DNA of 64,000 bases, taken from NCBI RefSeq assembly GCF_051014445.1, contig NC_135146.1:3286001-3350000 (forward strand), written 5' to 3'. The DNA comes from Colletes latitarsis. Lineage: Eukaryota > Arthropoda > Insecta > Hymenoptera > Colletidae. Under the pieces are notes generated by a model that was not told where the DNA came from, did not search any database, and worked only from the letters and a program-made list of their open reading frames with translations. Positions within the stretch are counted from its first letter, which is position 1; every line of letters starts with the position of its first letter. Below are positions 47,895 to 58,628 of the stretch, piece by piece. The translations under genes and the position numbers were made by a program.

Positions 47895-49190
47895 ACCCCT
47901 CCCCGGGAGACGGCCGCCTCCGAGAGGGCCCTCACACGACCTATCGCGTCGATAGTCGATCGGCCCCCCCGGAAACCGAACTGGCAGTCGGCCAGACCGG
48001 GATCACCCCGCGACAGGTGCTCGACGAGGCGGGCAGCAATCACACGCTCGAAGAGCTTGCCCACCTCGTCGAGGAGACAAATGGGCCGGTATGCGGAGGG
48101 AGACTCCGCGGGCCGACCCTCCTTCCGGAGGAGGACCATCCTCGCCACCTTCCAACTGGGGGGGAATCGCCCGTCCCTCAGGCAGCGGTCGAACAACCGC
48201 CTGAGGTCGGCCCCAAGGACGCCCTGGGTCAAGACCCAAACCCGGCCGGGCACACCATCCGGACCCGGGGCCGTGTTACGAACCCCGAGCCGTCTGATGG
48301 CCGCTGCCAGCTCCTCCTGCGTGACCCCCAGCTCGGCCGTCCACTCCACTGGGACAGCCGCCGCCGCCGGAGGACGCGGTCCCCTCTCCCCAATTGGGAA
48401 GAGTGTATTGACCACGTCCTCCAGCAGCCGGGGGTCAAGACCCTCGGTGACGGGGGGCGCCCACGGGCGGAGCTTATTCAGCACCACCTTATATGGGCGC
48501 CCCCATGGATCGTCATCAAGGGTCTGGAGGAGCTCCTTCCATGCCTGGGTCTTGGCCCGTTTGATGGCGACCTGCAGAGCAACCCGCGCCACGCGGTATG
48601 CTCCATACAGGTCATCAGCTGCCCTCGCTCGCGCCACGCCGTCGCCTGTACGTTGACGACGGCGCGCGCGGGTGTATTGGCGTCGGGCGCGGACAGTCGC
48701 GACTCGCAACTCCGCGATCGCGTCCGACCACCAGTACACCGCCCGACGAGGAGAAGCCCGCCCGACCCGAGGCATCGCCGCGTCGCAAATACCCGCGACC
48801 AATGCTCCGAGCCGGGCGACCTCCTCCTCTATGCTCGGCAACTCGGCCGCTCCCTGCGGCCAAGTTGCAGCGAGGGCAGCTGCCATCAGGGCGTCCTTGT
48901 CCAGGCGCCGAAGCGCCCAGCGGCGTGGTGGGGTGCCACGCAGGCGGCCGTGTCGGGATGCACTCGCGGCGGCAGAGACCTCCATCCGGATGTACCGGTG
49001 ATCGGAGAGTGTCTCTGCCCCCGCGACCACGTGCCAACCCGACACCATGCGCACGGCGTTGGGGGTCGCGAATCCAACATCCACGATGGACCCCCCATAT
49101 CGCCGCACGCATGTGTGCTCCGACCCCCGGTTCAATACCCGGAGGTCGAGCCCCGCCGCCCAATCGCCCAGGATCCCGCCGCGAACGGAG

Positions 49191-49240
49191 GTCCTGGGGG
49201 ATCCCCAAGCCACCGACTTGGCATTAAAATCCCCCAGGAC
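49191..49240 (-). other. Hairpin over the GDFN endonuclease motif, element 2
   Basis: GTCCTGGGGGAT at 49191-49202 pairs fully with 49229-49240 (12 bp), with a smaller CCAAG/CTTGG stem inside. It covers VLGDFNAKSVAWGSPRT, the same codons as the element 1 hairpin at 16161-16210. Confidence 0.8.
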
Positions 49241-49582
49241 CAGCACCGGCCGGGCCGCGTAGCGCTGCACGCATGCCGCGACCTCGGCCAAGTACAGCTC
49301 GAACGCAGCGTGACCGCTACGGGGCGAAATGTAGCACCCCACCACAGCGACTCCCCCCCAGTCCACGGCGACGAATCCCCGACCGCGCTCCAACAAGGAG
49401 AACGGTGGGGACCCGTCGCCCCCTCCCCATACCGTCGCCACCAAGCCGTCCGCGTCGCCCACCCAATGAGGGTGATCAGGGACGCGGTACGGCTCGGCGG
49501 CGACCGCCAGGCCAACCCCCCACTCCGCGAGGACTTGGGACATCAAGTCCTGTGCCGCGCGGCAGTGGTTGAGGTTGGCCTG

Positions 49583-49595
49583 ATCTGGCTCATAC
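49583..49595 (-). other. Right target-site duplication of element 2
   Basis: ATCTGGCTCATAC, identical to 45852-45864; satellite resumes in phase after it. Confidence 0.93.
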
Positions 49596-52500
49596 TTTCG
49601 AATTTTTCACCCACTCGTTGGCCAGATCCTGGGCGTTTTCTGGGTTGGATCACGTAGTAATGTGGTACCTCGCTGAAACAGTGAGTTAAACCTGGATTCA
49701 ATCTATATTTTAGAGGACAACACCAGTTAGGTCAGTGTTAGGTCTGGTATTTGCCATCATCTGGCTCATACTTTCGCAGTTTTCACCTACTCGTTGGCCA
49801 GATCCTGGTCGTTTTCTGGGTTTGATCACGTAGTAATGTGGTACCTCGCTGAAACAGTGAGTTAAACCTGGATTCGATCTATATTTTAGAGGATAACACT
49901 GGTTAGGTTTGGTTTAGGTCTGGTATTTGCCATCGTCTGCCTCATACTTTTGCATTTTTCGCGTACTTGATTGCCAGATCCAGGGCGTTTTCTGGTTTAG
50001 AACAAGTAGTAAAGTGGTACCACACTCAAACAGTGAGTTGATCCTGGATTCGATCTATATTTTAGAGGATAACACCGGTTAGGTCAGGGTTAGGTCTGGT
50101 ATTTGCCATCATCTGGCTCATACTTTCGCATTTTTCATATACTTGTTGGCCAGATCCTGGGCGTTTTCTGGTTTGAATCACGTAGTAATGTGGCACCACA
50201 CTGCAACAGTGAGTTAATCCTGGATTTGATCTATCTATTAGAGGGTAACACCGGTTAGGTTTGGGTTAGGTCTGGTATTTGCCATCATCTGGCCCATACT
50301 TTCGCATTTTTCGCATATTTGTTGGCCAGATCCTGGGCGTTTTCTGGTTTGGATCACGTAGTAATGTGGTACCACACAGCCACATTAGTTAAACCTGAAT
50401 TCAATCTATTTTTCAGAGGATAACACCGGTTAGGTCAGGGTTAGGTCTGGTATTTGCCATCGTCTGCCTCATACTTTCGCATTTTTCGCTTTCTTGATGG
50501 CCAGATCCAGGGCGATTTCTGGTTTGGATCACGTAGTAATGTGGTACTACACTGAAACAGTGAGATAATCCTGGATTCGATCTATATATTAGAGGATAAC
50601 ACCGGTTAGGTTTGGGTTAGGTCTGGTATTTGCCATCATCTGGCTCATACTTTCGCATTTTTCGCATTCTTGTTGGCCAGATCCTGGGCGTTTTCTGGTT
50701 TGGATCACGTAGTAATGTGGTACCACACAGCCACATTAGTTAAACCTGAATTCAATCTATATTTTAGAGGATAACACCGGTTAGGTGAGGGTTACGTCTG
50801 GTATTTGCCATCATCTGGCTCATGCTTTAGCATTTTTCGCATACTTGATGGCCAGATCCTGGGCGTTTTCTGGTTTGGAACACGTAGTAATGTGGCACCA
50901 CACTGAAACAGTGAGTTAATCCTGGATTTGATCTATATATTAGAGGGTAACACCGGTTAGGTTTGGGTTAGGTCTGGTATTTGCCATCATCTGGCTGATA
51001 CTTTCGCATTTTTCGCATTCTTGTTGGCCAGATCCGGGGCGTTTTCTGGTTTGGATCACGAAGTAATGTGGTACCGCACTGCCACATGAGCTAAACCTGG
51101 ATTGAATCTATATTGTAGAGGATAACACCGGTTAGGTCAGGGTTAGGTCTGGTATTTGCCAACGTCTGCCTCATACTTTCGCATTTTTCGCCAACTTGTT
51201 GGCCAGATCCAGGGCGTTTTCTGGATTGGATCACGTAGTAATGTGGTACCACACTGAAGCAGTGAGTTAATCCTGGATTCAATCTATATATTAGAGGGTA
51301 ACACCGGTTAGGTCAGGGTTAAGTCTGGTATTTGCCATCATCTGGCCCATACTTTCGCATTTTTCGCATACTTGTTGGCCAGATCCAGGGCGTTTTCTGG
51401 TTTGGATCACGTAGTAATGTGGTACCACACAGCCACATTAGTTAAACCTGAATTCAATCTATATTTTAGAGGATAACACCGGTTAGGTGAGGGTTACGTC
51501 TGGTATTTGCCATCATCTGGCTCATGCTTTAGCATTTTACGCATACTTGATGGCCAGATCCTGGGCGTTTTCTGGTTTGGAACACGTAGTAATGTGGCAC
51601 CACACTGAAACAGTGAGTTAATCCTGGATTTGATCTATCTATTAGAAGGTAACAGCGGTTAGGTGAGGGTTACGTCTGGTATTTGCCATCATCTGGCTCA
51701 TGCTTTAGCATTTTTCGCATACTTGATGGCCAGATCCTGGGCGTTTTCTGGTTTGGAACACGTAGTAATGTAGAACCACTCTGAAACAGTGAGTTAAACC
51801 TGGATTCAATCTATATTTTAGAGGATAACACCGGTTAGGTCAGGGTTAGGTCTGGTATTTGCCATCATCTGGCTCATACTTTCGCATTTTTCACCTACTC
51901 GTTGGCCAGATCCTGGGCGTTTTCTGGGTTGGATCACGTAGTAACGTGGTACCTCACTGAAACAGTGAGTTAAACCTGGATTCGATCTATATTTCAGAGA
52001 ATAACACCGCTTAGGTCGAGGTTAGGTCTGGTATTTGCCATCATCTGGCTCATACTTTCACATTCTTCGCATATTTGATTGCAAGATCCTGGGCTTTCCC
52101 TGGTTTGGATCACATAGTAATGTGGTACCACACTGAAACAGTGAGTTAAACCTGGATTCAATCTGTATTTTAGATTATAACGCCGGTTAGGTTTGGGTTA
52201 GGCCTGGTATTTGCCATCATCTGGCTCATACTTTTGCTTTTTTCGAATACTTGTTTTTCAGATCCGGGGCCTTTTCTGGTTTGGATCACACAGTAATGTG
52301 GTACCTCACTGAAACAGTGACGTAAACCTGGATTCAATCTATATTTTAGAGGATAACACCGGTTAGGTCAGTGTTAGGTCTGGTATTTGCCATCATCTGG
52401 CTCATACTTTCACCTACGCATTTTACACCTACTCGTTGGCCAGATCCTGGGCGTCTTCTGGGTTGGATCACGTAGTAATGTGGTACCTCGCTGAAACTGT

Positions 52501-54517
52501 GAGTTAAACCTGGATTCAATCTATATTTTAGAGGATAACACCGGTTAGGTCAGAGTTAGGTCTGGTATTTGCCATCATCTGGCTCATACTTTCGCATTTT
52601 CCACCTACTCGTTGGCCAGATCCTGGGCGTTTTCTGCGTTGGATCACGTAGTAATGTGGTACCTCACTGAATACAGTGAGTTAAACCTGGATTCAATCTA
52701 TATTTTAGAGGATAACACCGGTTCGTTCAGGGTTAGGTCTGGTATTTGCCATCATCTGGCTCATACATGCGCAATTTCTCCCATACTTTTTGACATGATC
52801 CTGGGCTTTTTCCTGGTTTGTATCACGTAGGAATGTGGTACCACACTGAAACAGTGAGTTATACCTGGGTCCGATCAATATTTTAGAGGATAACACCGGT
52901 TAGGTCTGGGTTAGGTCTCGTATTTGCCATCATCTGGCTCATACTTTCGAATTTTTCACCTACTCGTTGGAAAGATCCTGGGCGTTTTCTGGGTTGGATC
53001 ACGTAGTAATGTGGTACCTCACTGAAACAGTGAGTTAAACCTGTATTCAATCTATATTTTAGAGGATAACACCGGTTAGGTCAGGGTTAGGTCTGGTATT
53101 TGCCATCATCTGGCTCATACTTTTGCATTTTTCGAATACTTGTTTTTCAGATCCTGGGCCTTTTCTGGTTTGGATCACATAGTAATGTGGTACCACACTG
53201 AAACAGTGAGTTAAACCTGGATTCGATCTATATTTCAGAGAATAACACCGGTAATGTCGAGGTTAGGTCTGGTATTTGCCATCATCTGGCTCATACTTTC
53301 GCAATTTTCACACACATGTTAGCCAGATCCTGCGCTTTTTCTGGCTTGGGCCTCGTTGTAATGTGATACCACACAGGAACTGTGAATTAAAGCTGGATTC
53401 GATCTGTATCTTAGATTATAACGCCGGTTAGGTAAGGGTTAGGTTTGGTATTTGCCATCATCTGGCTCATACATGCGCAATTTTTCCCATACTTTTTGAC
53501 ATGATCCTGGGCTTTTTCCTGGTTTGTATCACGTACTAATGTGGTACCTCACTGAAACAGTGAGTTAAACCTGGATTCAATCTATATTTTAGAGGATAAC
53601 ACCGGTTCGGTCAGGGGTAGGTCTGGTATTTGCCATCACCTGGCTCATACTTTCGAATTTTTCACCCACTCGTTGGCCAGATCCTGGGCGTTTTCTGGGT
53701 TGGATCACGTAGTAATGTGGTACCTCGCTGAAACAGTGAGTTAAACCTGGATTCAATCTATATTTTAGAGGACAACACCAGTTAGGTCAGTGTTAGGTCT
53801 GGTATTTGCCATCATCTGGCTCATACTTTCGCAGTTTTCACCTACTCGTTGGCCAGATCCTGGTCGTTTTCTGGGTTTGATCACGTAGTAATGTGGTACC
53901 TCGCTGAAACAGTGAGTTAAACCTGGATTCGATCTATATTTTAGAGGATAACACTGGTTAGGTTTGGTTTAGGTCTTTTATTTGCCATCATGTGGCTCGT
54001 ACTTTCACATTCTTCGCATACTTGATTGCAAGGTCCTGGGCTTTTTCTGGTTTGGATCACGTAGTAATGTAGTACCTCGCTGAAACAGTGAGTTAAACCT
54101 GGATTCAATCTATATTTTAGAGGATAACACTGGTTAGGTTTGGTTTAGGTCTGGTATTTGCCATCGTCTGCCTCATACTTTCGCATTTTTCGCGTACTTG
54201 ATTGCCAGATCCAGGGCGTTTTCTGGTTTAGAACACGTAGTAAAGTGGTACCACACTCAAACAGTGAGTTGATCCTGGATTCGATCTATATTTTAGAGGA
54301 TAACACCGGTTAGGTCAGGGTTAGGTCTGGTATTTGCCATCATCTGGCTCATACTTTCGCATTTTTCATATACTTGTTGGCCAGATCCTGGGCGTTTTCT
54401 GGTTTGGATCACGTAGTAATGTGGCACCACACTGCAACAGTGAGTTAATCCTGGATTTGATCTATCTATTAGAGGGTAACACCGGTTAGGTCAGGGTTAG
54501 GTCTGGTATTTGCCATC

Positions 54518-54530
54518 GTCTGCCTCATAC
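54518..54530 (-). other. Left flank of element 3, diverged target duplication
   Basis: GTCTGCCTCATAC here against ATCTGGCCCATAC at 56280-56292: 10 of 13 match. The satellite phase across element 3 (anchors 54484 and 56422, minus 1749 bp) is again one monomer plus 13, so a 13-bp duplication was made, but its two copies now belong to different monomer types. Confidence 0.8.
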
Positions 54531-54555
54531 TTTTTTTTTTTTTTTTTTTTTTTTT

Positions 54556-55071
54556 GTCGTGGGGAAAATCTTCGAAAGACTCCCTCCCACCTCCTTGGGG
54601 AGAGGTGGGAGGGGTGTGTGGGATTCCCCGCGCCCGTACAACGACAGGCGCGGGACCTACCCACTAAAAACCCCACGGTGACCCTTCGGCACGCTTTGGG
54701 AGGATACCGGGAATCGCTCGAAGCATTCTTCCGGTATCCTCCCCGTGCCCGCGCTTTCGCGCCCATCCCCCGGGGGGACAATCGGTCCCCCCAGTAGACA
54801 CACAGCGTCATAGCGGCGGGACGGGGCCACTCCGTCCCGCCGCTATCCGTCCCGGGGCCGCGTTTAGTGGCGGCTGCGAGCCCCAACTCGCAACCGCCCG
54901 CGACCCCGTTTCCACCCCTCGGCGGCCGGGCGTTCATGGCCGCACCAGACCGCCGAGGGTGCCTCCCCTTGCGTTGGACCGGTAGGGGGAGGCACTCCTA
55001 CCCCCAACCGGTCCGACCCGGCGCCGCCTGGCGGGAGGAGGGTCCCCTCAGGACCCCCCTCCCAGCCTAGG
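54556..55071 (-). other. Element 3 3' UTR with the same hairpin ladder
   Basis: Near-identical to the element 2 3' UTR. The 12-bp stem is at 54582-54593 with 54602-54613. A substitution (CCATCCCG to CCGTCCCG) touches only the loop side of the AGCGGCGGGA stem. Confidence 0.85.
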
Positions 55072-56279
55072 TCATCCGCCACGCCGAGGCGGCCGCCCGC
55101 GACGCCTCGCGACCGGGCGACGACCTCGGGCCACCGCACGAGCGCGAGCTTCAGCGCGCCGCTGAAGCTCGCGCTCCCTCCCCGCAGCCTCCTTCTGCAT
55201 CATTACGTTCTCGCAGAAGGAGGCCACGGCCCTCCACTTCTCCTCGCTGCCGAGCATGGCGCGCACCACGCCCGGCAGCGAGACATCCCGCCCGACAACG
55301 CCGACCAGGACACGGCGCTCCCCCTCCCACGCGGGGCATACCTCCAGGGTATGATCCGCCGTGTCCTGCTCAGCGTCGCAGTGGCAGCAACGCGCCGTCG
55401 GCTCCTTCCCACGAAGCTGCCATGCCCGGAAAATACCTGTGCCAGCCGGTAGGTGAGGCTGCCATGACCTCTGTCCAGCCACTCCTTCAGGAGTGGCCGA
55501 ACAGCCCCGACAGTCCGGTGCCCCGCGGTTGGCAGAGCCAGCCGCTCCTGCCACGCGAGCAACACGGACTGCCGGGCCTGGAGCTTCAAATCGCCCCAAG
55601 CAGGTTCCTGCCCGTCCGGGACCGCCCCCACCCCCGCGCGACGGTCGACGCGGTGCCGGTACATCGCCGCGTGCGACCGCGCGAGCAGGTCCATGGGCGG
55701 CATCCCCGCTAGAACCGTCGCCGCCTCATGTGACATGGTCCGATACCCGCGGACGACCCTGAGCGCCATGCGCCTCTGCACCCGACGCAGCACAGTCATG
55801 CTGCGCCGGGAGGCAGCCAGGTCGTCCGCCCAGACGGGGGCCCCGTATAGGGCCACCGACTGGACCATTGCCACGTAGAGGCGACGAACTCGGCCCGCCG
55901 GGCCCCCCAGGTTGGGCAGGATCCGGCCCAGAGCCGCAACCATCCTTTCCAACCGGGGGACCAGGCAGCGGAAATGCTTCTCGAAACGCCAGTGGCTATC
56001 GAGGATCAGCCCCAGATACCTGATCTGGGGCTTCACCTCGATGTCAGCCCCACCCACCCGAATCAGAGGGGGTGGCGGATCCTGCCGAGGTGAATGAAAC
56101 GCAATCACCTCGGTCTTATGGACCGCCACCGTCATCCCCATCCCCATGATCCGGTCGACGACGCGTTGCGACCCCTCCTCCGCGCGACGCATGGCCCTCC
56201 CCCAGTGCGCCCCGACGGCCAGCACCAGTGTGTCATCCGCATAACACACCGTGCTGGCGCCGTTGGGGAGGCCGGCCCG
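55072..56279 (-). pseudogene. Element 3 ORF2 remnant: RT palm end, thumb and zinc box, frameshifted
   Basis: Reads RAGLPNGASTVC then YADD (56243-56232), the conserved thumb region (GGADIEVKPQIRYLGL, YGAPVWADD, YRLAQVFSGHGSF), then a frameshift. At 55411 twenty bases present in element 2 are replaced by a single A, a net loss of 19. The second frame resumes with GKEPTARCCHC and keeps the zinc box CCHCDAEQDTADHTLEVC and the Arg-rich tail to the stop at 55072. The loss removes the residues between SGHGSF and GKEP. With no endonuclease and most of the RT gone it is a dead fragment. Reading frames that begin in the satellite beyond 56279 are chance fusions. Confidence 0.92.
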
Positions 56280-56292
56280 ATCTGGCCCATAC
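56280..56292 (-). other. Right flank of element 3, diverged target duplication
   Basis: ATCTGGCCCATAC; see the left flank. It matches the monomer type that follows (CATCTGGCCCATAC again at about 56456 and 56632). Confidence 0.8.
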
Positions 56293-58628
56293 TTTCGCAT
56301 TTTTCGCATACTTGTTGGCCAGATCCTGGGCGTTTTCTGATTTGGATCACGTAGTAATGTGGCACCACACTCAAGCAGTGAGTTAAACCTGGATTCAATC
56401 TATATTTTAAAGGATAGCACTGGTTAGGTCAGGGTTAGGTCTGGTATTTGCCATCATCTGGCCCATACTTTCGCATTATTCGCATACTTGTTGGCCAGAT
56501 CCTGGGCGTTTTCTGATTTGGATCACGTAGTAATGTGGCACCACACTCAAGCAGTGAGTTAAACCTGGATTCAATCTATATTTTAAAGGATAGCACTGGT
56601 TAGGTCAGGGTTAGGTCTGGTATTTGCCATCATCTGGCCCATACTTTCGCATTATTCGCATACTTGTTGGCCAGATCCTGGGCGTTTTCTGGTTTGGAAC
56701 ACGTAGTAATGTGGCACCACACTCAAACAGTGAGTTAAACCTGGATTCAATCTATATTTCAGAGGATCACACCGGTTAGGTCAGGGTTAGGTCTGGTATT
56801 TGCCATCGTCTGCCTCATACTTTCGCATTTGTCATATACTTGTTGGCCAGATCCTGGGAGTTTTCTGGTTTGGATCACGTTGTAATGTGGCACCACACTG
56901 CAACAGTGAGTTAAACCTGGGTTCAATCTATATTTTAGAGGATAACACCGGTTAGGTCAGGGTTAGGTATTTTCCATCATCTGGCCCATACTTTCGCATT
57001 TTTCGCATACTTGTTGATCAGATCCTGGGCGTTTTCTGGATTGCGTCATGTAGTAATGTGGTACAACACCGCAACAGTGAGTTAAACCTGGATTCAATCT
57101 ATATTTCAGAGGATAACACCGGTTAGGTTTGGGTTAGGTCTGGTATTTGCCATCATCTGGCTCATACTTTCGCATTTTTCGCATACTTGTTGGCCAGATC
57201 CTTGGCGTTTTCTGGTTTGGATCACGTAGTAATGTGGCACCGCACTGCAACTGTGAGTTAAACCTGGATTCAATCTATATTTTAGAGGATAACACCCGTT
57301 AGGTCAGGGTTAGGTCTGGTATTTGCCATCATCTGGCTCATACTTTCGCATTTTTCATATACCTGTTGGCCAGATCCTGGGCGTTTTCTGGTTTGGATCA
57401 CGTAGTAATGTAGATCCACTCTGAAACAGTGAGTTAAACCTGGATTAAATCTATATTTTAGAGGATAACACCGGTTAGGTTTGGGTTAGGTCTGGTATTT
57501 GCCATCATCTGGCTCATACTTTCGCATTATTCGCATACTTGTTGGTCAGATCCTGGTCGTTTTCTGGTTTGGGTCATGTAGTAATGTGGTACATCACTGC
57601 AACAGTGAGCTAAACCTGGATTCAATCTATATTTTAGAGGATATCACCGGTTAGGTTTGGGTTAGGTCTGGTATTTACCATCATCTGGCTCATACTTTCG
57701 CATTTTTCGCCAACTTGTTGGCCAGATCCAGGGCGTTTTCTGGTTTGGATCACGCAGTAATGTGGTACCACTCTGAAAGAGTGAGTTAAACCTGGATTAA
57801 ATCTATATTTTAGAGGATAACACCGGTTAGGTCAGGGTTAGGTCTGGTATTTACCATAATCTGGCCCATACTTTCGCATTTTTCGCATACTTGTTGGTCA
57901 GATCCTGGGCGATTTCTGGTTTGGATCACGTAGTAATGTGGTACCACACTGAAACAGTGAGTTAATCCTGGATTCGATCTATATAGTAGAGGGTAACACT
58001 GGTTAGGTTTGGGTTAGGTCTGGTATTTGCCATCATCTGGCTCATACTTTCGCATTTTTCATATACTTGTTGGCCAGATCCTGGGCGTTTTCTGGTTTGG
58101 ATCACGTAGAAATGTGGCACCACACTCAAACAGTGAGTTAATCCTGGATTCGATCTATATATTAGAGGATAACACCGGTTAGGTCAGGGTTAGGTCTGGT
58201 ATTTGCCAACGTATGCCTCATATTTTCGCATTTTTCGCCAACTTGTTGGCCAGATCCTGGGCGTTTTCTGGTTTGGGTCATGTAGTAATGTGGTACCACA
58301 CTGAAGCAGTGAGTTTATCTTAGAATCAATCTATATTTTAGAGGATAACACCGGTTAGGTCAGGGTTATGTCTGGTATTTGCCATCATCTGGCTCATACT
58401 TTCGCATTTTTCGCATACTTGTTGGCCAGATCCTGGGCGTTTTCTGGTTTGGAGCACGTAGTAATGTAGAACCACTCTGAAACAGTGAGTTAAACCTGGA
58501 TTAAATCTATATTTTAGAGGATAACACCGGTTAGGTCAGGGTTAGGTCTGGTATTTACCATAATCTGGCCCATACTTTCGCATTTTTCGCATACTTGTTG
58601 GTCAGATCCTGGGCGTTTTCTGGTTTGG

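Larger units (their letters stand above)
45865..49582 (-). mobile_element. Element 2: 5'-truncated R1-clade retrotransposon with open ORF2
   Basis: A 3718-bp GC-rich insertion on the - strand: poly(A) 39 nt, 517-bp 3' UTR, ORF2. Its 5' end (49582) starts at the codon that matches codon 7 of element 1's ORF2, so the 5' leader and ORF1 are missing, the usual result of incomplete reverse transcription. The perfect target duplication, the long pure poly(A) and an ORF2 with no stop or frameshift point to a recent insertion. Same subfamily as element 3: over the shared ~1.7 kb I counted about 25 substitutions, near 1.5%. Element 1 belongs to another family. No source copy with ORF1 is in the window. 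Confidence 0.95.
46421..49582 (-). pseudogene. Element 2 ORF2: nearly complete endonuclease/reverse transcriptase, N-terminus lost
   Basis: Open from the truncation point (first codons QANLNHCRAAQDLM) to TGA at 46423-46421, 1053 codons. About six residues and the start codon are missing compared with element 1. Domains in order: AP-like endonuclease (NLNHCR, AEPYRVP, VLVLGDFNAKSVAWG, LSDHRYI), VYWW / QYTRARRR linker, reverse transcriptase (GPDGVPG, YRPICLLDE, FGFRGGRSTIDAI, LDIANAF, VPQGSVLGPLLWN, YADD at 47611-47600), C-terminal zinc box CCHCDAEQDTADHTLEVC, and a very Arg-rich tail. All catalytic motifs are intact, including the PQGS and Trp residues that element 1 lost. It cannot be translated as a normal ORF2 for lack of the ORF1/ORF2 junction. 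The long antisense frame over it (47462-49657) is a GC by-product. Confidence 0.93.
49583..54530 (+). repeat. Satellite block between elements 2 and 3 (~28 monomers)
   Basis: Same monomer and orientation. The first part (49583-50270) is repeated at about 53637-54501: the rare TTTCGAATTTTTCACCC is at 49596 and 53651 (+4055), and ATTGCCAGATCCAGGGCG near 49971 and 54202 (+4231, one extra monomer in the second copy). 51880-52589 is the partner of the block left of element 2. 50.3-51.8 kb holds the ACAGCCACATTAG and CATGCTTTAGC variants, themselves repeated. Confidence 0.96.
54531..56279 (-). mobile_element. Element 3: short 5'-truncated sibling of element 2
   Basis: 1749 bp on the - strand: poly(A) 25 nt (54531-54555), 3' UTR 54556-55071, and the 3' part of ORF2. 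The 5' cut lies 12 codons before the YADD box. It is inserted at the same point of the satellite monomer (…CTCATAC then the tail) and in the same orientation as element 2, but in another monomer, so it is an independent insertion. The body differs from element 2 by about 25 substitutions and one indel. Confidence 0.95.

Noticed and set aside
47462..49657. 731-codon open frame on the + strand across element 2
   Set aside because: Antisense shadow of ORF2; it runs on past the element boundary into satellite, so it cannot be an element gene.
54531..56279. Element 3 as a segmental copy of element 2 together with its flanks
   Set aside because: Its flanking monomers, 5' cut point and tail length differ from element 2; only the target position in the monomer is shared.
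55203..56309. Open frame starting in satellite and continuing into element 3
   Set aside because: The first ~10 codons are satellite sequence joined by chance to the truncated ORF2; there is no sign of a real fusion gene.
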